A stretch of 16,974 nucleotides of DNA from an uncultured bacterium. GTDB lineage: Bacteria > Actinomycetota > Coriobacteriia > Coriobacteriales > Coriobacteriaceae. The stretch covers positions 1 through 16,974 of the forward strand of contig CAJMPZ010000047.1 in NCBI GenBank assembly GCA_905215445.1, written 5' to 3'. Below are positions 9,336 to 15,707 of this stretch, piece after piece. Under the pieces are notes generated by a model that was given only the letters and a program-made list of their open reading frames with translations, had not been told where the DNA came from and made no database searches. Within the stretch, counting starts at the first letter, position 1; each line of letters starts with the position of its first letter. The translations under genes were made by a program, and so were the position numbers.

Positions 9336-9647
9336 TTACCTTTCGACCTCATGAGGATCTCGCAGCGCCTTGACGACACGAACCGTGCAGGCAGCCATAA
9401 AGGCCACGAAGCCGATCGCCTCGCCCAGGAGGAACATGCGAAATGCCTCTCCGAACAACACAAACACAACCAAGGTAAAGACGAGCAGGGCGATTGCCGA
9501 GACCGCAAGACTCACCATACCCTTGAGCATGTCCGCATTCTGTTTATCGTCAAGAACCGGCTTGAGCGTAAAGACAAAGGGAAGGAAGGCAATTGCGCCC
9601 GCGATGGCGCCTGCAACGATAGCGAGCAGATCGGCTATCTGAAACAC
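9336..9647 (-). CDS. atpI: Small membrane protein at head of atp operon (AtpI-like)
   Basis: This is a 103-residue protein with three predicted membrane segments (from residue 1 at GTG 9647: about 6-25, 45-67 and 70-90). Its position directly before atpB matches AtpI (UncI), a poorly conserved helper of c-ring assembly and possibly magnesium uptake. The name comes from position and topology; there is no diagnostic motif. A longer reading frame begins at 9722, but that codon falls inside the likely promoter (9709-9736). GTG at 9647 has GAGGA at 5-nt spacing and is the better start. It could instead be an unrelated small membrane protein. Confidence 0.6.
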   Translation of the reverse strand: MFQIADLLAIVAGAIAGAIAFLPFVFTLKPVLDDKQNADMLKGMVSLAVSAIALLVFTLVVFVLFGEAFRMFLLGEAIGFVAFMAACTVRVVKALRDPHEVER

Positions 9648-9708
9648 TGGCGTCCTCACTTTCCTTTTTAACGCTTCACAGAACAGTTCCCGCCAAACAT
9701 TGGTGACT

Positions 9709-9736
9709 ATTGTACGAGCCAATCGCTAAAGTACAA
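9709..9736 (-). promoter_or_regulatory. Probable promoter of the atp operon
   Basis: On the minus strand, TTGTAC (9736-9731) and TACAAT (9714-9709) are separated by 16 nt. The -10 matches 5 of 6 consensus bases; the -35 matches only its first three. Transcription would start near 9702, giving a leader of about 55 nt before the GTG at 9647. A 6-bp inverted repeat (9735-9740 with 9748-9753) overlaps the upstream edge of the -35 and could bind a regulator. Confidence 0.5.
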
Positions 9737-9927
9737 CCGAAAAAGCATCGGTTAATACGCACCTGTTCGTTTTCTTAAGACCTTCTTTATGCCGCAGGTA
9801 CGGTAATACGTTTTTCTCGAACCCTGCAGGGCAAAACGTCCGTTAACAGGAGTGCGCGCGGTCGCCTTTTGTTCGTCCGCGCGCACCGTTTCTTCGTATT
9901 TGCAGCCGCGGCCGTTTAGCCCAGCGA
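9723..9927 (-). other. upp-atp intergenic region
   Basis: These 205 nt lie between the upp stop and the old edge of the atpI frame. They hold the hairpin at 9852-9886, an AT-rich stretch (about 9745-9795) and the upstream part of the atp promoter. No reading frame in it has a credible start. It is probably the point where the upstream transcript ends and the atp transcript begins. Confidence 0.6.
9852..9886 (-). terminator. Candidate upp terminator hairpin
   Basis: A perfect 10-bp GC-rich stem (9852-9861 with 9877-9886) encloses a 15-nt loop and lies about 40 nt after the upp stop. There is no T-run after it on the minus strand, so it is not a classic intrinsic terminator. It could stabilise the 3' end or work with Rho. 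Confidence 0.35.
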
Positions 9928-10575
9928 CTAGAGCGTGCCGTAGATGCGGTCGCCGGCGTCGCCGAGGCCGGGAACGATGTAGGCAGCCTCGTTGAGATGG
10001 TCGTCGATGGCGCAGGTATAGATATGTACATCGGGATCCTTCTCGGTCAGCGACTTGAGGCCCTCGGGGGCCGCGACGATGCACAGCATGCGGATGTCCT
10101 TGACACCGCGCCCGCGCAGGTAGCTGATGGCCATCTCGGCCGAACCGCCCGTGGCGAGCATGGGGTCGACGACCAGGCAGATGCGCTGGTCGATATCCTT
10201 GGGCATCTTGCAGTAATACTCGTGCGGCTCGTGGGTGACCTCGTCGCGCTCCATGCCGATGTGGCCCACGCGAGCGGAGGGCACCAGGTCGAGGATGCCG
10301 TCGACCATGCCAAGGCCCGCACGCAGGATGGGCACGATGGCGAGTTTCTTGCCGGCGAGCTGCTTAAACGTTGCGGTGGTGATAGGGGTCTCGACCTCGA
10401 CGTCTTCCATAGGCAGGTCGCGCATGGCCTCGTAGCCGTCAAAAAGCGCGAGTTCGCGCACGAGCTGACGGAACTGGTTGGTGCCGGTGTTTTTGTCGCG
10501 CAGGATCGACAGCTTGTGCTGGACGAGCGGGTGATCGACAAGCGTCACACGGGACGCATCGTAGGTGACGGTCAT
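9928..10575 (-). CDS. upp: Uracil phosphoribosyltransferase
   Basis: This pyrimidine-salvage enzyme makes UMP from uracil and PRPP in the cytoplasm. It has 215 residues, typical for the family. The PILRAGLGMVDG block and the PRPP-binding loop VVDPMLATGGSAEMA are intact. The C-terminal uracil-binding block reads YIVPGLGDAGDRIYGT. I chose ATG at 10575, which gives the family-typical MTVTYDASRVTLVDHPLVQHKL-type start (the Leu-Val-Asp-His-Pro block at about 12-16). A longer frame to 10635 has no ribosome binding site. AAAGGGGC lies 11 nt upstream. The gene sits just before the atp operon, as in Bacillus. Confidence 0.97.
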   Translation of the reverse strand: MTVTYDASRVTLVDHPLVQHKLSILRDKNTGTNQFRQLVRELALFDGYEAMRDLPMEDVEVETPITTATFKQLAGKKLAIVPILRAGLGMVDGILDLVPSARVGHIGMERDEVTHEPHEYYCKMPKDIDQRICLVVDPMLATGGSAEMAISYLRGRGVKDIRMLCIVAAPEGLKSLTEKDPDVHIYTCAIDDHLNEAAYIVPGLGDAGDRIYGTL

Positions 10576-10698
10576 GGGTTGATTGCCCCTTTCGTTGCGG
10601 CCGCAAAACGGCCTTGCTGACAAGGCGCGCAGCAATGTTGCCGCCGCACGCCATGCATTAGTTTAGCGGTTTGTTGTATCGAGCAGCCCATCGCAGCC
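10576..10698 (-). other. glpK-upp intergenic region
   Basis: These 123 nt hold a small GC hairpin (about 10608-10622, 5-bp stem) and the ribosome binding site of upp. A TAAACT sequence on the minus strand (about 10661-10666) could be a -10, but I see no matching -35. No PyrR-type leader or clear terminator is visible. Confidence 0.4.
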
Positions 10699-12240
10699 CT
10701 ACTGTGCGGTACTGAGCGAGCGCCTGACTGCATCACACCAGCCCGCAAGGTTTTGTTCGCGGCGCTCGGCGGACATGTGGGGAAGGAAGGTCCTAACGAT
10801 CTGGGCATTTTGCTCCAGCTCTTCCAGGTCTTCCCAATAGCCGACGGCAAGACCCGCCAAGTACGCGGCACCGATTGCCGTGGTCTCCACCGTCTCGCAT
10901 TGCAGCACGGGAATATCCAGCAGGTCGGCCTGGAATTGCATGATGAACTCGTTGCGCGAGGCACCGCCATCGACAGACAGGCGCTCGATCGAAAGCCCCA
11001 CGTCCTGCTCCATGGCGCGCAGCACGTCGTAGCTCTGATATGCCATGGATTCGCAGGCGGCACGTACGATGGTCGCACGGCTCGAGGCGCCGGTCAGACC
11101 GCACACGATACCGCGGGCATGCGGGTCCCACCAGGGAGCGCCCAGACCCGCAAAGGCGGGAACGAAGTAGCAGCCCTCGTTGTCGCTAATCGAAGCGGCG
11201 AGTTGTGCCGACTCGCTCACGCTCGAGATGATGCCCATGTTGTTGCGAAGCCAGTTCATGGTGGAACCGGCAGCAAAGATGGAGCCCTCGAGCGCATAGC
11301 TGATCTTCCCGTTCGCAGCGATACCGATGGTGGAGACCAGACCGTTCTTGGATTCGACGATCTCGTCGCCGGTGTTCATGAGCATAAAGCAGCCCGTGCC
11401 ATAGGTGTTTTTGGTCTGGCCGGGATGGAAGCAGCAGTGACCGAACAGCGACGCCTGCTGGTCGCCCGCCACACCCATGATGGGCGGCATGTTGGTCATG
11501 ATGTCGCTCGCGACGCGGCCGTAGTCACCCGAGCTCCAGCGAACCTCGGGCATCATGGAACGTGGAACGTCAAAGAGCGCCAGCAGGTCGTCGTCCCAAT
11601 CGAGCGTATAGATATTAAAGAGTGCCGTGCGGCTGGCATTGGTGTAGTCGGTGGCAAAGACCTGGCCGCCGGTGAGGTTGTAGATGAGCCAGGTGTCGAT
11701 GGTGCCAAACATGAGGTCGCCCGCCGCCGCGCTCTCGCGTGCGCCGTCGACGTTGTCGAGAATCCACTGTACCTTGGAGGCCGAGAAATACGGGTCGAGC
11801 GTGAGTCCCGTGCGGGAGCGCACCAGCTCCTCGCAACCCTGTTCAACCAACGCGTCGATTGCCGGCGCGGTACGGCGGCACTGCCATACGATGGCGTTAT
11901 AGATCGGCTGACCGCTCACGCGGTCCCAGACCACCGTGGTCTCGCGCTGGTTGGAGATGCCGATGGCGGCAATGCGGTCGGAGTGGATACCGCTCTTAAA
12001 CTGGACTTCCATCATGACGGCGATCTGGCTGGCAAGGACCGCCATGGGGTCTTGCTCTACCCAACCGGGACGTGGGAAGCTGGTTTTGACGCTGCGACGT
12101 GCCTGCGCGACGATGCATCCGTACTCGTCGACGATGGTCGCAAGTACCGAGGTGGTGCCGCAGTCGAGCGCCATGATGTAGGAACCGCCAAAGTTAAACG
12201 AGGCATCTTCCATGCCCAGGCTGCCCAGATTCAACGACAT
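10699..12240 (-). CDS. glpK: Glycerol kinase
   Basis: This FGGY-family kinase makes glycerol-3-phosphate from glycerol and ATP in the cytoplasm. It has 513 residues against about 500 in the family; the excess is a roughly 20-residue N-terminal extension before ALDCGTT (24-30). ISNQRETTVVWD (95-106) and GDQQ (259-262, with catalytic Asp260) are intact, as is NTYGTGCFMLMNTG (278-291). The loop at about 239-256 lacks both the fructose-bisphosphate-binding GGTR motif of E. coli and the HPr-phosphorylated His of Bacillota, so neither classic control is predicted. The start at 12240 has AAAGG overlapping the tsaC stop and lies 13 nt after it, so coupling with tsaC is likely. No glpF or glpD/glpO is in the window. 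Confidence 0.95.
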   Translation of the reverse strand: MSLNLGSLGMEDASFNFGGSYIMALDCGTTSVLATIVDEYGCIVAQARRSVKTSFPRPGWVEQDPMAVLASQIAVMMEVQFKSGIHSDRIAAIGISNQRETTVVWDRVSGQPIYNAIVWQCRRTAPAIDALVEQGCEELVRSRTGLTLDPYFSASKVQWILDNVDGARESAAAGDLMFGTIDTWLIYNLTGGQVFATDYTNASRTALFNIYTLDWDDDLLALFDVPRSMMPEVRWSSGDYGRVASDIMTNMPPIMGVAGDQQASLFGHCCFHPGQTKNTYGTGCFMLMNTGDEIVESKNGLVSTIGIAANGKISYALEGSIFAAGSTMNWLRNNMGIISSVSESAQLAASISDNEGCYFVPAFAGLGAPWWDPHARGIVCGLTGASSRATIVRAACESMAYQSYDVLRAMEQDVGLSIERLSVDGGASRNEFIMQFQADLLDIPVLQCETVETTAIGAAYLAGLAVGYWEDLEELEQNAQIVRTFLPHMSAERREQNLAGWCDAVRRSLSTAQ

Positions 12241-12253
12241 CGCTTACACCTTT

Positions 12254-12997
12254 CTATTGCATCGGGTCGGACAGGACCCGTTCGATCTCTGATGCGGGAA
12301 GTGCGCCTTGGCGCAGGATCTGGAGCCCGCCGTGCTGGAACGACACGATGGTCGAGGCGTCGCGACACGGGGTCTCACCGGCGTCGACGGCAACATCGAC
12401 CCCCTCCAGGATGCGACCCTCGACGGCGGCAAAGCTTGCCGGCGAGGGCGCACCGTGCGTGTTGGCGCTGGTGCAGGCAAGGGGGCTGCCACAGGCGCGA
12501 ATGAGCGCCTGCACCACGGGCGAGGCCGAAGCGCGAAGTGCCACCGTGTCGTCGGCGGCGCGCATAAAGGTCGGCACGCAGGGGGCCGCCTTGACCACGA
12601 TAGTCAGGGCGCCCGGCCAGCATCGTCGGGCGAGCACGCGGGCCTCGTTAGGGATATCCACGCCATAGCGGTCGAGCGCTTCGACGCCATCGACCAGCCA
12701 AGCGACGGTTTGCGTGAGTTCACGTTGCTTGAGAGTGAAGATGCGGCGGTAGCCGGTACCGAGCGCAGGGACCGCGGCGCCATTGACGGTGGCTTGCGGG
12801 TCGCGCGGCCACGAGGGGGATTCGCTTGTGTCTTGGGGTGCGGCGTCCGAAAAGGCGTTAACTGCCACAGCGACACCATAGACGGTCTCGGTCGGGATCA
12901 GGGCCAGACCGCCACAGCCGAGCACCTCGGCCGTGTGCTCGACGGCAAGCCGATGCGGCTCGCGCGCTCCCTCGTATACCCGATAGACCGTCTGCAT
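12254..12997 (-). CDS. tsaC: L-threonylcarbamoyladenylate synthase (TsaC/Sua5/YwlC family)
   Basis: This enzyme makes threonylcarbamoyl-AMP from threonine, bicarbonate and ATP, the first step of the tRNA t6A37 modification. It has 247 residues of the YrdC fold. Motifs are IPTETVYG (34-41), a Lys-x-Arg at 90-92, RRCWPGALTIVVK (124-136), SPLACTSANTHG (171-182) and the final STIV and LQILRQGAL strands (215-233). About 28 extra residues (about 50-80, Pro/Ser/Asp-rich) lie between PTETVYG and the Lys-x-Arg, where the family has about 20 in all. There is no C-terminal Sua5 domain. Start ATG at 12997 with AAGGGG upstream. It belongs to the conserved prfA-prmC-tsaC neighbourhood. Confidence 0.93.
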   Translation of the reverse strand: MQTVYRVYEGAREPHRLAVEHTAEVLGCGGLALIPTETVYGVAVAVNAFSDAAPQDTSESPSWPRDPQATVNGAAVPALGTGYRRIFTLKQRELTQTVAWLVDGVEALDRYGVDIPNEARVLARRCWPGALTIVVKAAPCVPTFMRAADDTVALRASASPVVQALIRACGSPLACTSANTHGAPSPASFAAVEGRILEGVDVAVDAGETPCRDASTIVSFQHGGLQILRQGALPASEIERVLSDPMQ

Positions 12998-13131
12998 GTG
13001 TATGCCAGCCCCTTACGCTCTGGTGCAAGTTTGTTTACTGTGGGGCATTCTCGCACGAAACGTTCAATCTATTTGCCCAGAGCGCATGTTGGTTTGGTGA
13101 GCGGCTCTAGTAGTCGGTGAAAGTAAGGGGG

Positions 13132-13578
13132 TTATTGGACGGCTACGAACTTCTTTGGTCTTCCGGCGTGACGTTCTTGGGCGGCGTAACGCTCGATACT
13201 GTCTATCGTTATCATCCGACGGCCGTCGACGAGTTCAACATCGAGTTTGCCGGCTTTGACCAGCGCGGTAATCCGCGGAGCGGAGACTTTGAGGTCCAGC
13301 GCTGCGTCTTTAAATGTTCGGCACGCCGCTTCCCGAGCGTCCTCGTGGTCGATTTCGACTGAAAGGGCCACGACCTCGGCCGAGCGTTCGTACCCTGCCG
13401 GAGTCAAACCGTTGTTGAGGTCGTCGGCCAAAAACGCCATCAGTGCCTCGGTAGCATGGGCAATCGCTTCTTCGCGCGTATCGCCATCGGCAAAGGCGCC
13501 GGGAATCTGCGGGAAGCTAGCGCAGTAACCGTCGTCTTCTTTTATGAGAACGCAGTCATAGGTAAATCGCTGCCTCAT
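13132..13578 (-). CDS. hicB: HicB-like antitoxin with HTH tail
   Basis: This 148-residue protein has a HicB-type N-domain (residues 1-60: FTYDCVLIKEDDGYCASFPQ, GDTREEAIAHATEAL), the partial RNase-H-like fold that neutralises HicA. The C-terminal part (about 88-140) has the pattern of an excisionase/MerR-like helix-turn-helix: AALDLKVSAPRITALVKAGKL, then a GRRMIT wing and SIERYAAQERHAGRP. It probably binds the palindrome at 13800-13821. I chose ATG at 13578, which has GGAGG at 4-nt spacing; the frame extends to 13623 without a site. It lies 11 nt after hicA. The order, toxin first, is the usual one. Confidence 0.88.
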   Translation of the reverse strand: MRQRFTYDCVLIKEDDGYCASFPQIPGAFADGDTREEAIAHATEALMAFLADDLNNGLTPAGYERSAEVVALSVEIDHEDAREAACRTFKDAALDLKVSAPRITALVKAGKLDVELVDGRRMITIDSIERYAAQERHAGRPKKFVAVQ

Positions 13579-13589
13579 TTTGCCTCCAA

Positions 13590-13775
13590 CTACCATCCAG
13601 CTTGGCGACGAATACTTGCCCACGTGCCCTTCTTTGGTCGATCACCACCAGAGCCGTTCACGGTGACAACACGGTCACCAGAAACATACTTAGCATGACT
13701 ACCGACTTGCGCGACCTTCACGAATCCATCGTGCTTGAGTAGGGCAATGATTTCCCGAAAGGTAGGAGGTTGCAT
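13590..13775 (-). CDS. hicA: HicA-like mRNA interferase toxin
   Basis: This 61-residue protein has the HicA dsRBD-like fold: a helix with EIIALLKHDGF, the catalytic-His motif GSH (25-27), a strand with RVVTVNG and the C-terminal KKGTWASIRRQAGW. HicA cleaves mRNA during translation until bound by HicB. The assignment is strengthened by the hicB gene 11 nt downstream. Start ATG at 13775 with AAGAGG upstream. It lies just downstream of prmC, from which it is separated by its own promoter. The pair interrupts the usual prmC-tsaC adjacency. Confidence 0.88.
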   Translation of the reverse strand: MQPPTFREIIALLKHDGFVKVAQVGSHAKYVSGDRVVTVNGSGGDRPKKGTWASIRRQAGW

Positions 13776-13799
13776 GGGCCGACCTCTTTCAGCCGTCCT

Positions 13800-13821
13800 A
13801 ATTATAAACTAATTTATAATT
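13800..13821. promoter_or_regulatory. Palindromic operator candidate of hicAB
   Basis: A perfect 9-bp inverted repeat with a 4-bp centre (AATTATAAA / TTTATAATT) covers the -10 of the hicA promoter. This is the position expected for autorepression by HicB or the HicAB complex. The sequence is far more AT-rich than its surroundings. Confidence 0.65.
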
Positions 13822-13829
13822 TTTGCTAA
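13801..13829 (-). promoter_or_regulatory. hicAB promoter
   Basis: On the minus strand TTAGCA (13829-13824) and a perfect TATAAT (13806-13801) are 17 nt apart. Transcription would start near 13794, about 20 nt before the hicA ATG. The -10 lies within the palindrome at 13800-13821. This is the clearest promoter in the window. Confidence 0.75.
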
Positions 13830-13843
13830 CCAGTTAATAAATA

Positions 13844-15118
13844 TTACTGGCGCTGTTTGGGCTCGGTGACGATGGCTCGGACGATGCGGGGGCGATCGGT
13901 GAGGTCGTGGACGATGCGCACGTCCGACAGACCCGCTTGGCGGCAGAGCTCGGCCGCAGCGTCGAGCGCGCCCTCGTAGAGCTCGCAGGCAAAGAGGCCG
14001 CCGGCGCGCAACATGTAGGGCGCCGCGTTGAGCAGGCGGCGGAAGATATCGAGACCGTCGGCACCGCCCTCGAGCGCCAGATCGGGCTCAAAGTCCTTGA
14101 CCTCGTGCGGCAGCGAGCGCATAACGTCGGTCGGGATGTAAGGCGGGTTGGAGACGAGCACGTCGAAGGTGCCCCACTCGTCGTGGGGAATGGAACTCAC
14201 CAGGTTGGTGAGGCTAAAGGCGACGTCGTCGGACGTGAGACCAAGCGCATCGCGGTTTTTGGTAGCAAGGTCGATGGCGCGCGGCTCGATATCGGTAGCA
14301 GTGCAGGTAACGTGGCCGCGGCGCTCCCAGGCAAGGGAGAGCGAGATGCAGCCCGTGCCGCAGCCGACCTCGAGAACGCGGGCGATGCGGGGCTCGGCCG
14401 GGGCAGATACGTTGGCCTCGGCGGCATCTTGCGCGGGAGTCGCCTGTTGGTCGTTGTCCTCAATGGCGATGCCGTATTCGTCGAGCTCGGGCTCGGGGGT
14501 TTCCATGGCCTCTGCTTCTGCCGCTTCGGCTTCTGCCGCCTGCGCGGCGGCTTCCTCGGCCTCGCGATCGGCCAGTTCCTCGGCATAAGCGCGACTGCCC
14601 AGCACATCGCCGCCTAGCGCCGCCTCGTCGGCAGCTGTGAGGTTGGCGGCACGGCGCTCGGCCGTCGCTCGCTCGTCGGCCAATGCGGCCTCGGCCTTGC
14701 GTGCCTGCTCGACCTCATCGTTCCAAGGCAACTCAACACGCTGACGGGCAGCGGCCTCGGGGCTCAGTACCTCGGCATCCAGATAATTGAGGACTTCCTC
14801 GACGAGCATCTCGGTCTCGGGGCGCGGAATGAGCACACCGGGGGCGCACGCGACGTCGATCATGCGAAACTGCGTGCTGCCCGTGATGTATTGCAGCGGC
14901 TCGCCCTTAGCGCGGCGGACAACGGCCGCATGCATGGTCTCGAGCTGGGCCGCGTTAAGCGTCTCGTCCATACGCATATATAGGTCAATGCGCGCCAGGC
15001 CCGTGGCGGCGCACAGCAGCCACTCGGCAGAAAGACGGGGGTGCTCCTCGCCGCGCTCGGCCAGGTACTCCTTGGTCCACTCGAGACAACGCTTGATGGT
15101 CCAAATCTCGTTTGCCAT
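13844..15118 (-). CDS. prmC: Release factor glutamine methyltransferase PrmC with large insertion
   Basis: PrmC methylates the Gln of the GGQ motif in RF1 and RF2, using SAM. Here it has 424 residues against about 280 in E. coli. The N-terminal helical domain (1-112) contains GEPLQYITG (72-80) and RPETE (99-103). The methyltransferase domain starts at about 245 with VLEVGCGTGCISLSLA (248-263) and has the diagnostic NPPY (324-327). Between them lie about 130 extra residues (113-244), rich in Ala and Glu with long helical and acidic stretches. No frameshift is needed, and both domains read through it. ATG at 15118 has AGGGGAGG upstream; the frame extends to 15193 without a site. It is separated from prfA by about 590 bp. 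Confidence 0.94.
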   Translation of the reverse strand: MANEIWTIKRCLEWTKEYLAERGEEHPRLSAEWLLCAATGLARIDLYMRMDETLNAAQLETMHAAVVRRAKGEPLQYITGSTQFRMIDVACAPGVLIPRPETEMLVEEVLNYLDAEVLSPEAAARQRVELPWNDEVEQARKAEAALADERATAERRAANLTAADEAALGGDVLGSRAYAEELADREAEEAAAQAAEAEAAEAEAMETPEPELDEYGIAIEDNDQQATPAQDAAEANVSAPAEPRIARVLEVGCGTGCISLSLAWERRGHVTCTATDIEPRAIDLATKNRDALGLTSDDVAFSLTNLVSSIPHDEWGTFDVLVSNPPYIPTDVMRSLPHEVKDFEPDLALEGGADGLDIFRRLLNAAPYMLRAGGLFACELYEGALDAAAELCRQAGLSDVRIVHDLTDRPRIVRAIVTEPKQRQ

Positions 15119-15567
15119 GGGGCCCTCCCCTCTTAAGCGCCGGACGGCGCGCGAATGTCGGAGCAGATTGTAAGCGAGGCCAGCGCTTGGCAAGGGGCGA
15201 TTGAAGGCGATTATCGAGAATCAGCCCAGAATTTTGCACCGAGCTCGCTCAAAGTGTTCATTCGCTGACGTCTAAATTTGCATTCGTCAAGCTTTTGGCA
15301 AGGTTGCCCCAAAACTGACCAATATCTAACCAAGAACTTGCCACATCGCTTGACGCACGACCCATCAAAAATCGCCCCGCGATTTCTTGAACGATATTTT
15401 GAGCAATATTTTCGATAGCGGACTTATGCCGTCAATTACCTTAAGCAGGTAAGCAGCTCAAATGACATCACAGCCGACTGAATAAAATATCAAGGCAATG
15501 TCACCAATGACTCCCTACGAATCATTTGACAACCAAGGAAACGCCGATGTTTTGGCAATGTCAGCGA
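15119..15567 (-). other. Long non-coding stretch between prfA element and prmC
   Basis: About 450 nt without a recognised gene, AT-richer than the flanks. It holds the prmC ribosome binding site near its low-coordinate end and presumably a prmC promoter, which I could not place with confidence. A minus-strand frame free of stops at 15258-15431 includes an ATG at 15365 after GGGGC and would give a 35-residue peptide ending in TGA. Adjacent frames contain further short open pieces broken by stops. A short direct repeat, GGCAATGTCA, occurs at about 15494 and 15554. The stretch may be a decayed gene, a regulatory leader or plain spacer. Confidence 0.5.
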
Positions 15568-15707
15568 GCGCCGCCCAGAGCGAACAAGTTGGCATGAAAA
15601 AGGCAAGGCATAGACCTTCTGGTCATGCCTTGCCTTTTGAATGACAAATTGTCGCTCTGGGCGGCGCGCAGCGTCGAGTCGTTACGCGGTTTGTAAAACC
15701 GCGTAAC
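15568..15707 (-). repeat. Structured 3' element, copy 2 (behind prfA)
   Basis: This 140-bp element begins at the base next to the prfA TAG stop and has the same plan as 3-143. A 12-bp hairpin (15681-15692 with 15696-15707, 3-nt loop) leads to a linker with GACGCTGC and then a long hairpin. The outer stem is 16 bp (15568-15583 with 15652-15667). The middle stem has 8 of 10 pairs (15585-15594 with 15642-15651). The inner stem pairs 15598-15611 with 15625-15638 and 15613-15616 with 15621-15624, with one bulged base at 15612 and a 4-nt loop. Several stem positions differ from copy 1 but stay paired. Confidence 0.8.
15597..15638 (-). terminator. Rho-independent terminator of prfA (inner hairpin)
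   Basis: The inner hairpin of copy 2 has 18 pairs with one bulge and a 4-nt loop, and on the minus strand it ends in five T (15601-15597 side). This is a good intrinsic terminator for prfA, nested inside the longer hairpin. The corresponding hairpin of copy 1 lacks the T-run. Confidence 0.7.

Noticed and set aside
9648..9722. Upstream extension of the atpI-like gene to ATG at 9722
   Set aside because: The codon lies within the likely -10/-35 region and has no ribosome binding site; GTG at 9647 has GAGGA.
10576..10635. Upstream extension of upp
   Set aside because: No ribosome site; the family starts at the MTVTYDA position.
10753..12504. A 583-codon plus-strand open frame opposite glpK and tsaC
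   Set aside because: Same reason: a shadow of well-supported genes on the other strand, with no motif of its own.
15119..15193. Upstream extension of prmC
   Set aside because: ATG at 15118 has a strong AGGGGAGG and matches the normal PrmC start.
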